Part shown: one piece after another, positions 1-11,195 of the stretch | Layout: each line of letters opens with the position of its first letter | Position numbering within the stretch: the stretch's first letter is position 1 | Assembly (NCBI RefSeq): GCF_949987515.2 | Contig: NC_082698.1 | Location: 27,618,070 to 27,682,069, forward strand | Direction of reading: 5' to 3' | DNA from: Delphinus delphis | Lineage: Eukaryota; Chordata; Mammalia; Artiodactyla; Delphinidae | Length of the DNA stretch: 64,000 nt | Translations under genes and position numbers: made by a program | The notes under the pieces: generated by a model | Seen by the model: the letters and a program-made list of their open reading frames with translations, nothing else | Told to the model about the DNA's origin: nothing | Databases searched by the model: none

Positions 1-489
1 TGGAGAGGAAAGTGGGGCTTGGACTGCTCCCTGACTCAGGATCCCCGAGACCCTCAGGTCTCAGCACACTCAGGGGTTGTTGGGTTCATGCTATTTATTT
101 GGCTTCAAACCTACACCACTGTGCTCTGCTCTCTGATAAAGGTGACCCCCTTGTCCAGTCATCCCCTGGACAGGCTTGGCTATCCTCTTCCTTGCCATTG
201 GAGATTGCCCTGGTCCATGGCCTGCTACCTCTGTCCTGGGCCATACCCCAAGCACTTGAGCTGGTGATGCCCAGGTCCCCCCAGGAGCCCCAGGACTGTG
301 GGGTACAGGAAGCAGCTGGGGCTCGGTAAAGCAGAGGGGCAGGACCCAGAACCCTGCTTTCCATTTAGGAAGAGCAAGGCATGGGAGGTGGTGTGGACCC
401 CCACCCTCCCGGAGGGGACCTGCAGTCCTAAATGCCCCTGTGCCTTCTCCATATTGTGGGAAAAGCTGCCGCATCCATCACTGTCAGGC
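1..489. other. Unassigned unique sequence
   Basis: Moderately GC-rich DNA with no repeat I recognise. Several short overlapping reading frames occur on both strands, but none shows a domain, splice-site framing or biased codon use, so I see no supported gene. Confidence 0.5.
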
Positions 490-620
490 GCCGAGTTTGA
501 ATAAATTTGAATGCACTGAGCCGTGGGCTGCAGTTTCTATAATATCACTTTCCAGTTTGAATATTTCACTTACTTTTTTTTTTTTTTTTGAATTTCTTTT
601 CATCCAACAGTTTCTCCTTT
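490..620. other. AT-rich block with AATAAA and T-tract
   Basis: An AATAAA hexamer lies near 500, followed by an AT-rich stretch and a run of about 17 T at 573-590. It could be a poly(A) signal of an upstream plus-strand transcript or simply AT-rich unique DNA. No upstream coding sequence supports a 3' UTR, so it is only noted. Confidence 0.25.
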
Positions 621-1808
621 TCATCTACCCCCGTTGCAGCCTGGCTCTGGATACAGAGAGAGGGCAGTGCCTTGAGGGAGTCTGAGACAGGAAGAGGCCA
701 GGTCTTTGCCAGCTTTGATACCTCTGTCCTCCCACCTTCCACCCCCCCACCCAGCACATGTGCTCCCTGGACCGGGAGCTCCAACTCCCCTCGAGTGTGA
801 TGGGGAAAGGGCAGCCGGAGAATGAGTCACCCTCATACTCCCACCCTTCTGCATCGGCAGACCGAGTGCACCAGGGCCCTGCTTCTTCCCTACAGGGGTC
901 CCCCCAACCAGTCCCTCACCTACTGAACCTCCATCAGACACAACACACACGCGTGCACACACACCATCTGATATATTAATATATACCTAGATGTCAATGG
1001 CAGATTGCAATTTCTACCTAGGAAGCTTGCTCCTAAGTCCCTCCAGCCACTGTCCTGCCTTCCCCTATAAATAAGAACCTCCTAATTCTGGATCCCCTCC
1101 CCCCTCCCCCATCTCTCTGTATCGCTTCACTCCCCATTCATCAGTGTGGTGCCAACAGCCATGCCTTCTAGATGCAGGCTGCTGGGAGGGAGAAAGGACC
1201 AGAGTTCCGGCAATGCACTCCAGAGAACCACCCTCAGTTCCTGGCCACAGGCCCCTTGACTTGCTAGACTGTGGTTGGCGCCACCTCCACTCCTCATCAA
1301 GCGCTCAGGGACCAGGGAGAACTGAGGTGCAAGCAGAGAGAGACCATCCAGGAACAAAACGAGTCAGGGTTGCATGCAAAGTTAGGTCCAGATAGAGATG
1401 AGGGGTGAGCAGGTTGAGAAGGGTATTCAGGGAGCCCTGAGTCTGTATCTCTCCACAGGGGGTCTGGCCACACTGCCCCTTGGACCATCCATAAGGCGCC
1501 CTCACCACAAGGACAATCTCTAGAGGGCAGTGACCATCCAGGAGGCTCATAGCGATGCTGCCCATCAGTGAGGACACTCTACCATATGGGGCACACTAAC
1601 TGGCCGGAGGGAGCATTGAGTACCCCAGCCATCTAAAAAGGACTCACAATGACCATATGTGGATCCCTGACCCTCCAAGGGGTCACCAGCCATCCAGGCC
1701 GCATCCCACGGAGACATATTCATAGGGCAGCTTCTCCTCCTCGCTGCCAGAAACAGCACTTACTTTGGATATTAATCATCCCCCAGCAATGCCTACATCT
1801 ACCACGCG
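621..1808. other. Unassigned sequence
   Basis: Mixed-composition DNA with a short CA/CG alternating stretch at about 942-963 and a pyrimidine-rich patch near 1095-1120. No recognisable repeat family or coding region was seen. Confidence 0.45.
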
Positions 1809-1830
1809 GTAGGTATGTAGGTAGGTAGGT
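1809..1830. repeat. (TAGG)n short tandem repeat
   Basis: About five tetranucleotide units of the type taggtagg, slightly imperfect. Confidence 0.8.
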
Positions 1831-2087
1831 ACTGGGGGGAGATAGGCGAGCGGAAGTAGGAGGCAGAAAGCCTCAGTGAATCTGTGACTTTTGAAGGCGA
1901 CGTACAGCTCCCCACTGTGTGCCTGGTCCTGTGTATTCAAAGTTAGTGGAAAAAGCAGGAGACAGGGAAGAAATGGTCAGAGTTTGGGGAGCTCACGGTG
2001 TGGTTCAGGAGATGAAGGTGCCGTCAAGGGCAGTATTTATTTCTACTTTACATTTTGCCATGTTCAAAGAGGGGTTGAGTGGATTTA

Positions 2088-2089
<2 letters not shown>

Positions 2090-2130
<41 letters not shown>
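2090..2130. repeat. (CA)n microsatellite
   Basis: About 20 uninterrupted CA units. The purity and length suggest a polymorphic locus. Confidence 0.95.
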
Positions 2131-2133
<3 letters not shown>

Positions 2134-2269
2134 AAAAAGAGATAGGGAGCCATTTAAAGGCAGGAGAAAGATAAATGGACTGGAGATTCAGTTGGAGCGA
2201 GCGTCTGCAGTTCACAAGGCCATCACAGGATGGGGGCTCATGCGGTAACTGTCCACCTCTCAGGGAGCT

Positions 2270-2500
2270 CAGTCACTGTGGGTCAGGTAGTCAGGGAAGG
2301 CTTTCTGGAGGAGGCGAAACCAGTCTGGGGACTTGACAGGTGGCTCAAGTTCTAAGCAGGAAGAACAAACAGGAGCAGTGCTCCAGGTGTGGGACTGGAG
2401 TAGGAAAATCAGAGAAATGGAGCTGAGCGTGTGGCAAATGCTGCAGTGGGAGTGGTGAATCCGAGGTACGGGTAGCAGGTGGGAGAGATACAGCATGTCC
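2270..2500 (-). mobile_element. L2 LINE 3' fragment, probable
   Basis: The wording gtcagggaaggctttctgga resembles the reverse complement of the L2 3' region, where consensus reads as a 'tcagggaaggcctctctgagg' type of phrase. It is strongly decayed, with approximate ends and no reading frame retained. Confidence 0.5.
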
Positions 2501-2839
2501 AGGGGACAGTGAAGAGATGAGAGTCCCTGTAGACCATTGATGGAGAGGTGTGAGCACTTAGGAGATACCCCAGACTAGCCTGGCCTCACCCTAGTATTTC
2601 CCAATTCTGATATAGGCCCTCAACACCCTCATCCTGCAAACCCCCCTTCTCCCTATGAGCTCAAACTCAGCATCCCAGCAAAGACAGACCTCACTGGGGG
2701 AGGAGGAGCCGTAGAAAATAGCCCCTTTCCCCACCCCCAGGAGGAGGTACCTGCCCCTGTGAGAGGGGGGGAGCCCAGCCTCCCCTCCCCCCAGTGTGCC
2801 CCGGCAGTGGGAGGGAGCATGGTGTGAAGGGAGAGGCTC

Positions 2840-3095
2840 TCCTGCCGCACCATGACAGATGATTGACTCGAAACAATATCTAAGGCGATCAGGATAAAGT
2901 GCTGGCCATTTCAAGGCTCAGCAGAATTCAGATTCTAATTAGACTTCTCACCACATTCCAAATAAAAATGGTTCCCCTGGTATCCTCTTTGCCTATCAGG
3001 TGTCTCTCTCTGATCGCTGGAACAAAATGCATAAAGAAAGTGATTAAAGCCATAACAAAGGCATAAAATTGGAATTATCGCTGCCACCACATCTG
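2840..3095. promoter_or_regulatory. Candidate conserved non-coding element
   Basis: The composition changes abruptly from GC-rich to AT-rich with no repeat signature. It holds several TAAT-core homeodomain-like sites, for example ttctaattagact near 2934-2946, a GATTAAAG motif near 3042, and ATAAAAT near 3063. This texture is typical of vertebrate developmental enhancers. Conservation cannot be measured here, so the call is inference. Confidence 0.45.
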
Positions 3096-3860
3096 GGAGC
3101 ATGGAGTGTCACCACACCGCCCCCTCCTCCCCAAACCCTCTCACACAGAGAAGTGCTGTCCCACCTCAGCTCCTGGCTGGGCATCCTGCAATGACGGCCA
3201 TCAATTGGGTGAGGAGGTGGGGTGAATAGTGGAATTGGGTGGGGGGTCCGAAGAGCCAGGGACTGGGGATTAGGAGACAAGTAAAGTGGGTGAATGAGGG
3301 GCCCAAGGCCTGGGGAAGAAGGGGGTGAGTTGACCAAGGAGTAAGGAGGGTTGGCCCAGACAATGGTTGCTGTCTCTAGTGTCTAGAGATTTACTAGTGG
3401 GAGGGGCCTTGGGACTCTTGCCTTGATGACCTCACCACCCTCAGGACTTACAGGGTCATGTGCAAACACAGGCACTCCTCATGTGTCCATCCCTGTTGGG
3501 AGACTGCCCCCACCAACCCATCAACAGACCACAACTCCCCCAGCTGACCCACCACTGGCACCACTGAACCCAGTGTTGGTTTTTAGTCCCCTTTCCCAGC
3601 CTACCTCCAACAGGGGGCACCCGCCTACAGAGACTACTAAGGCCCCAGTGGTCCCCAGCATGTGTGTGCACAGCCAGCACGCAATCCAGGGATCTTAGTC
3701 CCCTACGCCGCACATTTGCACACAAGCACACACGCGCGCGCACACGCACCATGCCTATAATAATAGCCTCACACAGTGCACAGCACCCTGGGAATACAGC
3801 AAAGGCCGCCCATCTCAGTGGGGTGCCCTGGCCAGAGGGGTGTCTCAGGCCTCTCCAGCT
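3096..3860. other. Unassigned sequence
   Basis: GC-rich unique DNA with G-rich and C-rich patches and an alternating purine-pyrimidine stretch (CA/CG) at about 3717-3750. No gene or repeat family was recognised. Confidence 0.4.
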
Positions 3861-4010
3861 GCTGCGCCCCCGTCTGCCTCTCACAGCCAGCCCGCTAGCC
3901 AGGACTGGGCAGCCTTGCTCCCTGTGCGGCGCGGGTAGGCGGGCGGGAGGTCCGGAGGAGGGTGAAGGAGTGGGAGCGGGGCTCTGAGCAGGGACGATAT
4001 AAAATTAAAA
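3861..4010 (+). promoter_or_regulatory. CpG-rich patch with TATA-like box
   Basis: Roughly 11 CpG dinucleotides fall in about 135 bp, unusually dense for this window, including a GC-box-like ggcgggcgggagg near 3938-3950. A TATA-like gatataaaatt follows at about 3996-4006. It abuts the candidate regulatory block that starts near 4000. It may be a small unmethylated promoter or enhancer-RNA start. No transcript evidence is available from sequence alone. Confidence 0.3.
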
Positions 4011-4428
4011 GGTAAAAAGCAGGAACGCAAATGGAGGGTGCTTTCAGCTTTCACATTATTAATGACTCTTCAAAAAATCGGCGAGTTTTCCAATCTTCTC
4101 TGAGAAGCGCTTGAAGGAGCTCACAGATGAAACTGACCTTCAAAATGTTCTTTGGTCTTTAGTTAAGAAATTCGCTCGCCATTATGGCATCATTAGGGAA
4201 ACAAGGATAAAATTACTCCATGGTTAATGACCTATAGTATCTCCCCACCAAAATTTGTTTCAGATCTAATAAAACTGTGCTTAACACACTCGGATGAGTT
4301 ATGAGGACTGTTCTGCAGGGTATTAAAATGTGGAAAATAGATTTTCCGAAGCTGGGGGGACTGGACTTTTTGAATCAGATAGCAGAATGGAATTTTCTGG
4401 GCAATAAATTCTTCCATGTCTCAATTTC
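4000..4428. promoter_or_regulatory. Candidate conserved enhancer block
   Basis: About 430 bp of unique AT-rich DNA embedded in GC-rich surroundings. It contains many homeodomain-type cores (attattaatgac near 4055, ccatggttaatgacc near 4217, gccattatggcatcatta near 4178), CpGs kept inside AT-rich sequence (atcggcgag near 4077, ttcgctcgcc near 4170), and no repeat similarity. A (CT)n tract begins immediately after it. This pattern fits deeply conserved vertebrate enhancers, but the target gene is unknown. Confidence 0.55.
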
Positions 4429-4436
4429 ATCTCGCA

Positions 4437-4523
4437 CTCTCTCTCTCCTGCCTGCCTCTGCCCCTCTCTCTCTCCCTCACTCTCTCTCTCTCCCTCACTC
4501 TCTCTCTCCCTCTCTGTCTCTCA
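4437..4523. repeat. (CT)n low-complexity tract
   Basis: An imperfect polypyrimidine run dominated by CT with a few CC, TG and CAC interruptions. It directly adjoins the candidate enhancer on its left. Confidence 0.9.
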
Positions 4524-5128
4524 TCTTTTCCTAAAATACTGAAGCAACATAGAAAGCTTTAGAATTTGAAGCCTACATAAACTTTGAGAAAAGCAGAGTG
4601 ACAAAGGCCATCTGTGTATGACAGTGGGGACCTGTGTGTTTGTGCACACATATATCTGTAGGTCCTGGCTGCCTCACAAGAATGGAGGCAACTCCCTCCA
4701 TCACCTCACCCAAGTGCTTCTGGACACACGCAAGGCAGGAGGGACACCCCCCATCTCTCTACTGCCAACGAAGCTGGCAGATCTCACCCTCTATGCCAAA
4801 ATCACAGGACACCCCATGCCAATGACCCTTCCTAGGACCCCCACCCCGACTCAGGGCCTCGACACACACCAATGCCAGGTGTCAGCCTGTAAGAGAACAC
4901 AGTTCACCCCAAACTTCACGGTGATGGGAGGGTGCGCTGAGCCCGCCTTGGGAAGGGTCAGAGCTGCCCTGTTTTGCACACGTGTGCACATCAGCACATG
5001 CTAGCGCTCTTCACGAGGCACACCCAGATGCCCTAGCCAGCCAGGCTGCCGGCAGAGGCCTGAGCCCGGGCCCCAGCACTGGCCGAAGGTTTTCGGGGGC
5101 TGGATACTGCCGTGGAGAGAGGTGGCTG
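4524..5128. other. Unassigned sequence, CpG rising to the right
   Basis: No repeat or gene was recognised. From about 5035 to 5110 the sequence becomes CpG-richer (cccgggcccc, ttttcggggg) just ahead of the next AT-rich candidate regulatory block. Confidence 0.4.
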
Positions 5129-5330
5129 GCGAGGTAATGGCATTTTGCTCTCTTTAAACTTTAATCTTTCCTATTAATTCCCTGCAACTGGAGAATGTGT
5201 GAGAGTTAATGTTCCGTGAACGTGTTTCGCACTCGGCAGTCTCTTCGAGCTAATTACCTTCAGGTGCTAAATGGAGGGAAATTGCAATCCATTTGGATGT
5301 GAAAAAATTTCGCCTTCCCGTCCCCTGTGA
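5129..5330. promoter_or_regulatory. Candidate conserved enhancer block
   Basis: AT-rich unique sequence with TAAT-type and TTAAT cores (cctattaattccctg near 5171, gagctaattaccttc near 5247), E-box-like caggtg near 5263 and several CpGs (gttccgtgaacgtgtttcgc near 5211). The texture is the same as the 4.0-4.43 kb block and the spacing suggests one regulatory cluster. Confidence 0.5.
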
Positions 5331-5589
5331 GACATCCTTTTTCCTGAGTGCTGCAGAAAGAATGCTCTCTGGGTGGGAGTTTTTTCCTAATGTTTTTTTT
5401 CTTCGGCCCTCTCCCCCGCCCCCTTTCTCCAAGAGTCTGAGATCTGCAGGATGACAATAGTTGGAGACAGGAGGAGGCCTGAGCCTCGGCACAAGGTCCA
5501 AGTCTGGGGTGGAGGCCAGGTGGGAAAGGACTTACACGCAGGGGAGACACCCGGGCTGAGAATCCGGCCCCCGCCCCTTGGAGGCCCTG
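5331..5589. other. Unassigned sequence
   Basis: C-rich unique DNA between two candidate regulatory blocks, with CpG-containing patches near 5400-5425 and 5550-5577. No gene was seen. Confidence 0.4.
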
Positions 5590-5716
5590 GAGTGGAAGTG
5601 TATTTACACGCTTAATAACATGCTTATTACCAGTGTTTCTCAGCTGCTAGGTTTTGAATACAGATATAATAGAATTTTACAAGCCACATAAAAGCTGTCC
5701 TTCTCTTGGACCCTGA
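5590..5716. promoter_or_regulatory. Candidate conserved block
   Basis: Short AT-rich unique stretch with repeated TTAAT/TTATTA cores (cgcttaataacatgcttatt near 5609). It closes the cluster of similar blocks that starts at 2.84 kb. The call is inference only. Confidence 0.4.
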
Positions 5717-6217
5717 ACTGGGGTATCTGGCAGGGCAGAAGACAGAGAACGGAGATGAGGAGGGGGCTCGAGGAGGGGGCTCAAGGAGGGAGGGGATGAA
5801 AATGGGCCACAGAATTAGATGGGGAGGAAAGAAGAATGGGGTGGGAAAGAGATGGGCTTCCGGATGGGGCTCCATGAGGGTGAGAGTGGGGAGAGATGGG
5901 TCAGGACCTCTGGCTCTATCCCAGAGGGTAACTGGAGCGCTGAGGATGAAGGTATGAAGGCCAGGAGAGTCTGTTCTTGAAGCCCATTAGGTCTCAGTGG
6001 AGCACACCCACCTTAGTGAAGCACCCATCCCTCCAGCCCCATCCTTAATCTCTGATCTTGAACCTGAACCTCAACAAAGCCTCACAAAAAGAGACATCTA
6101 ATTCCACCACCTCCCTCTGCACTGGGTCCAACCCACTAGCCTTTTCAAACCCTATTTCTTAACCTGTGTTGAATCGGGGAGCTGCCCAGATATACTATTT
6201 TCTTCTCCCATCCAACA
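5717..6217. other. Unassigned, partly purine-rich sequence
   Basis: Purine-rich to about 5900, including a local duplication of a gaggagggggctc unit near 5758-5783, then ordinary unique sequence. No gene or repeat family was recognised. Confidence 0.4.
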
Positions 6218-6607
6218 GGGAACAGTCTGGTTTGTTTGCTTGTTTATTTATTTATTTAGGCAGCATTGGGTCTTTGTTGCTGCGCACGGGCTTCTCATTG
6301 TGGGGGCTTCTCTTGTTGCAGACCAGGGGCTCTAGGCGCCCAGGCTTAAGTAATTGCAGCACGCGTGCTCAGTAGTTGCGGCACGCGGGCCCTAGAGCAT
6401 GCGGGCTTCAGTAGTTGTGGCAGGCGGGCTCCGTAGTTGTGGCTCGCGGGCTCTAGAGTGTAGGCTCAGTAGTTGTGGTGCACGGGCTTAGTTGCTCCGC
6501 GGCATATGGGATCTTCCTGGACCAGTGCTCGAACCCGTGTCCCCTGCATTGGCAGGCGGATTCTTAAGCACTGTGCCACTAGGGAAGTCCCGGGAACAGT
6601 CTGGTTT
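6218..6607 (-). mobile_element. CHR-type SINE, long form
   Basis: tRNA-derived cetartiodactyl SINE in reverse orientation, body 6234-6591. Its tail is the T/A-rich run at 6232-6258 and its head, complementing to a cttccctagtggcac phrase, lies near 6579-6590. A 16-bp target-site duplication gggaacagtctggttt flanks it exactly (6218-6233 and 6592-6607). The long body carries repeated 'agtagttgtggc' phrases, unlike the short cetacean form. Confidence 0.95.
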
Positions 6608-6815
6608 AAAAACACAAGACAGAGGCTCCCACAGTAAGCAGCACTCCGTTTGAAAGAGGACTAGGGTCCCCATGATGGCCCTGGGTTTCACCCTCCCCTC
6701 TGAGTTCTTTCTCTGACCTCATCTGTGCCCTAATTGTGAGGGGACATTCATTCTTTCTGACACTGAAGAGCCTCCTTTGGGAGAATATATTAGGAAAATA
6801 TTGAAGTGGCTTGGG
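6608..6815. other. Unassigned sequence
   Basis: Unique-looking sequence between a SINE and an antisense L1 relic. No feature was supported. Confidence 0.4.
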
Positions 6816-7635
6816 TTTACTTATTTTTTAAAACTATATTTCAAATATATTTTTAAAAAATCCATGTACCTATCACATAGTTCTAACAACTATCAGCACG
6901 TGGCTGGTCTTATTTCTTCTATAACCACTACCCTTTCCCCCAGGATTATTTGAAAACAAATCACAGACATCAAATCAGTTCACCCATAAATATTTCAATA
7001 TGCATTTCTAAGAGTTAAGGACTCTTTTAATATAACCACAATACTATTATCTCAACTAAATAAAAATTAACTATAATCCCTTACTCTCATCAAGTATCCA
7101 TTCAGTGTTCAAATTTACCTGATTCGGGTTTTAATCAAGGTCCATGCACTGTGTGTGGTTGATATGGCTCTTAAGTTTCTTTTATTCCATAAGTTCACTT
7201 TCTTTCCTTTTTTTTTCTAGAAATTTATTTATTGAAGAAACTGTGGGCCATTTATGCTATGAAATTTCCTTCATTCTGAATTTTGCTGATAGCACCCTTA
7301 CGATATCATTTAACATGTTTCTCTGTCCCTTAAATTGGTAGATTCTAGAGCTGCTTGAGTTCAGGTTTGATTTTTTGGCAAGAATATTTTACAGGTGGTG
7401 TGAACTTCCTATCACATCACATCAGGACCACATATTTCTCATCATTTTTCCTTTTATGACATTAAGATTAATCAATGGGTTCAGGAACTGTCAGCCAGAT
7501 CTATCCATTATAAAGTTCCCCTTCAGCTTTTTCCCTTCTATCAGTTTTTCAATTAATGATTTTAACAGCCATTTACTATCATTGACTAGATCCATTATTT
7601 CATTAGGAATTGTATTTGTTTTAAAATTGTTTTTC
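6816..7635 (-). mobile_element. Old L1-family relic, copy A
   Basis: AT-rich decayed LINE sequence. It shares a series of phrases with the following relic, in the same order and orientation: three-dimensional cues are a 'caaatattc'-type segment, a 'cacaggtggtg' phrase (7392) and a 'cacatcacatcagga' phrase (7413). No frame survives. Assignment to the old L1M group is from memory. Confidence 0.5.
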
Positions 7636-8565
7636 TTCAGCTTTTTATTTTGAAACATTTTAAACCTACAGAGAAGTTCACTGTTGCAATGAACACTCAT
7701 ATACCCTGACATAGATTAACAATTTGTACCTATTTCCCAGATTTGGTTTATCTCTCCCTTTCTCTTTCTGAAACACTTGTGTGTTCCTTGCTGACATAAA
7801 TGACACTTCACCCCTAAATACTTCAGCATTCATCTCTTAGGAACAAGAACATTCATCTGTACTGCACAGTGGAATGATCACTTTCAGGAAATTTAATATT
7901 TGCTTAAAATACGAGTCCATATTCAAAACTCCTTGATTGTCCCAATAATGTCCCTCATAGCTGCCCTTCTCTCCATCCCAATCCAAGATCTTCTACTGCA
8001 TTTAGTTATTTTGTCTTTTTAATCTCCTTTATACTGGAATAATTCTCCAACTTTTTTTGTCCTTCATGCATTTGGTAGTTTTGGAAAGTCTGGGCAGCAG
8101 AATGTATCTCAATTTGGATCTGATTGTTTCCTTATGATTAAATTCAGGCTAAACATTTTGGGGCAGGAATACCACACAGGTGATGTATCTTTCTCAGTGC
8201 ATCATATCAGAAGCCACATAGTATCAGTTTCTCCCATTATTGGTGATGATAAGTTTGATCATTTTAAAGGTTGCATTATCCAAATTTCTCCATTTTAAAC
8301 GTACCCTTTGCCCTTCATGAATAATACATTATGGGGGAGCAGGATTTGAGATTGTGTGAATATCCTGTTCTTTAAGCATCTTTTATGCAGTGGTTTTAGC
8401 ATACATTGATGATCTTCCCTGAATCAGTTATGACTACAGTGGTTACAAAATGGTGAATTTTGTAATTCTATAATTCCTTCTACTTTTATTAGTTGGCACT
8501 TTTCCATAGTGGCATTTATTTTTAATGAGGGAGGCTATAGGAAGTCTTGGTAAGAATGGGGATGC
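7636..8565 (-). mobile_element. Old L1-family relic, copy B
   Basis: Parallels copy A: cacaggtgatgtatc near 8175 and gtgcatcatatcagaagcc near 8197 match its 7392-7430 phrases. It continues further, to 'tgaatcagttatgac' near 8421 and 'ttattagttggcac' near 8489, as in the antisense of an old L1M-type consensus. No coding frame survives. Two adjacent partial copies in the same orientation suggest separate insertions or a tandem duplication. Confidence 0.55.
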
Positions 8566-9984
8566 TATGCTGGACAGGACCAGGCATGAGTGTAGTCTCT
8601 GGAGATGCCACACCCACAGAAGCAGTGCCACTAACCAAGCAGCCTGAGTACACCTGTGGCCCCAGGGACACCTTCCCACAGGGCCAGGTATAGGGACCTC
8701 ACCCCATACAACTAGATACAGCAAGGTTTCCTGGAAAACTGCCTGCAAGATCAGATATACTTATGATCTCTGAGAATATCACCCTCAGAAACAGGTAAAA
8801 CCATAGTACATGGAGAATACAGGTAGAATTCAGGATATGTACACCAAAAGTCTACAAGTAACATCACTCCACAGGCTCAAGTATAGCCAGTATCTTCAGA
8901 GAACCCCACCCTCTACATGCAGCTCCAGAACGCACAATAACTCATTATGGCTTCTTGCCCTAATTCCCTGCTAGTTCTTTCAACACAGTTTAAATCCTGG
9001 AGCAGTTTAGTTGCCTGGGCCAATGTTATACACTTTGGTGTACCTATTGCCTTTGGTGTAATGGAAGACCAGGCTACCTGCTGGGCAGGGAAAACCCAGG
9101 TCAGAGCCTTCCAGATACCGCCCCTGGAATGAGACAAGACCTTCCTACTCAATGGATGACAGGCAGACTCAGTACTTGTTCTGGAGTGGGCTGACCTGCC
9201 ACCATATTGGAGCTCTTAGGCCCATCTACCTTCTCCTTCATGCTGCCATCAATGTGACTTTGTTTGTAAGCATCCCAGTCTCTGGCCCCATCGGTTCAAA
9301 TTCCCAACTCCCAAGAACAAAAATCTGATTGGCTCACTTTGAGTAAAGTATCTGACCTCGCCTCAATCAACCGTGGCCAAATGTGTCTCCTGGGAATCCA
9401 CTCCCATGGGTGGGAAGAGTGGTTCCCAAAGATGCTGAGCAGACACTCCAAGAGATACATGTCACAGAAACAAACTCAAAATCTCACCAAAGGATGGGCA
9501 GATTAAAAACTCTTCAGAAGAACAACTCCATCATAAAGGTCAAGACCTTTGCCCTAGGGTGTATTGATTAGAGTTGAAAGATGGGACCAAAAAGGCCACA
9601 TTGCCAAGTCCCATGGACCAATCATACTGTAAAATGTCTGGAGGGACATGATACATAAGCGGAGGTATGTCCAGAAAGTGCAGTTCTGTGTGTCTGTAGA
9701 TGTCTGGTCAGGATGAGGTTGGAATATCAGATACTGACCCAGTTTCAGGATTCTAGGTCTTCCAGATGGTAAGCCTCACTCACTTTCCTGACTCCTTACT
9801 TTGCTGTTACCAGCTCCACAAAAGGACCTATATCAAACCCTCCACTTTGGCCTCAAATCCTAGAGCCCCTTAGGTCCTTTCTACTCACAGAAGTGCGTCT
9901 GAGAGAAACATCAAGGGCACATCAGTGGTATTTGATATTTTTGAGCCCCATGGAGGATTCAGTTCTTCCCCAGCCTGGATTGTT
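8566..9984. other. Unassigned, probably an old repeat
   Basis: Low-CpG sequence with no clear frame. The stretch around 9300-9380 (ctgattggctcactttgag) resembles an old interspersed element also represented at 29.04-29.40 kb and 40.96-41.46 kb. The rest could not be named. Confidence 0.3.
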
Positions 9985-10920
9985 ACCCTTGCCCACTTAA
10001 AAAATGTTTTAAATATTTTATTTATTTATTTGGCTGTATTGGGTCTTAGTTGCGGCATGCAGGATCTTTCATTGCAGCATGCGGTCTCTTCATTGCAGTG
10101 CACGGGCTTTTCTCTAGTTGTGGCGCGCAGGTTTTCTCTTTCTAGTGGTGGCGTGTGGGCTCCCAGGCACGTGGGCTCTGTAGTTTGCGGCACGCGGCCT
10201 CTCTCGTTGAGGCGCGCAAGCTCAGTAGTTGTGGCGCACGGACTTAGTTGCCCTGCGGCATGTGGGATCTTAGTTCCCTGACCAGGGATAGAACCTGCGT
10301 CCCCTGTATTGGAAGGCAGATTCTTTTTTTTTTCTGATCCTTAGAACTTCTTTTTAAAACATCTTTATTGGAGTATAATTGCTTTACAATGGTGTGTTAG
10401 TTTCCGCTTTATAACAAAGTGAATCAGCTATATGTATATATATATCCCCATATCCCCTCCTCTTGTGCCTCCCTCTGACCCTCCCTATCCCACCTGTCTA
10501 GGTGGTCACAAAGCACTGAGCTGATCTCCCTGTGCTATGCAGCTGCTTCCCAGTAGCTATGTATTTTGCATTTGGTAGTGTATATGTCAGTGCTACTCTC
10601 TCACTTTGTCCCAGCTTACCCTTCCCCCTACCCATCTCCTCAAGTCCATTCTCTACGTCTGCGTCTTTATTCCTATCCTGCCCCTAGGTTCATCAGAACC
10701 ATTTTTTTTTTAAGATTCCATATATATGTGTTAGCATATGGTATTTGTTTTTCTCTTTCTGACTTACTTCACTCTGTATGACAGACTCTAGGTTCATCTG
10801 CCTCACTACAAATAACTCAATTTTGTTTCTTTTTATGGCTGAGTAATATTCCATTGTATATATGTTGGAAGGCAGATTCTTTACCACTGGACCACCAGGG
10901 AAGTCCCACCCCTGCCCACT
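9985..10920 (-). mobile_element. CHR SINE split by a later L1
   Basis: Reverse-orientation long-form CHR SINE (9998-10325 plus 10882-10907). Outer duplication is acccttgcccact (9985-9997) versus acccctgcccact (10908-10920), one mismatch. Within it an L1 3' fragment inserted at ttggaaggcagattctt, which appears on both sides (10309-10325 and 10865-10881). This gives a clear order of events: SINE first, then L1. Confidence 0.92.
10326..10864 (-). mobile_element. Young L1 3' end inside a SINE
   Basis: About 540 bp of L1 in reverse orientation. Its poly(A) side is at the left (tttttttt near 10326), followed by the complement of the same L1 3' end that is found on the plus strand at 40.0-40.49 kb (aacatctttattggagtata near 10358; gctgagtaatattccattg near 10838). 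It is severely 5' truncated and keeps only the last codons of ORF2 plus the 3' UTR. The 17-bp target-site duplication is perfect. Confidence 0.93.
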
Positions 10921-11195
10921 CTTGGGGAATTTTGGTTAGTGTTTTTTTCTCTCAACCTTAGACTTTGCAAAATCCAAATATTAAAAGTTTACAATAAACA
11001 TATACCTACACCATGCAACAATTATAAGCTGTACCCAGGAAACACAGCATGTTTTTCCCCCGCAGTACCCTGTCACGGTGTACCTTTCCCAGCCCAGCAG
11101 GTGCAAGCAAACGCAAATGCAGTCAGAGCTGGAAGCTCCCCACCGACAATAGAGAAGCTTGCCTAGGCTGGACTCAAGCTGCCCAGCCTGCTGAT
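10921..11195. other. Unassigned sequence
   Basis: Ordinary sequence between a nested SINE/L1 and an antisense LINE relic. No feature was supported. Confidence 0.4.

Noticed and set aside
490..620. A 3' end of a gene marked by AATAAA
   Set aside because: No coding sequence or transcript evidence upstream; one hexamer in AT-rich DNA is weak.
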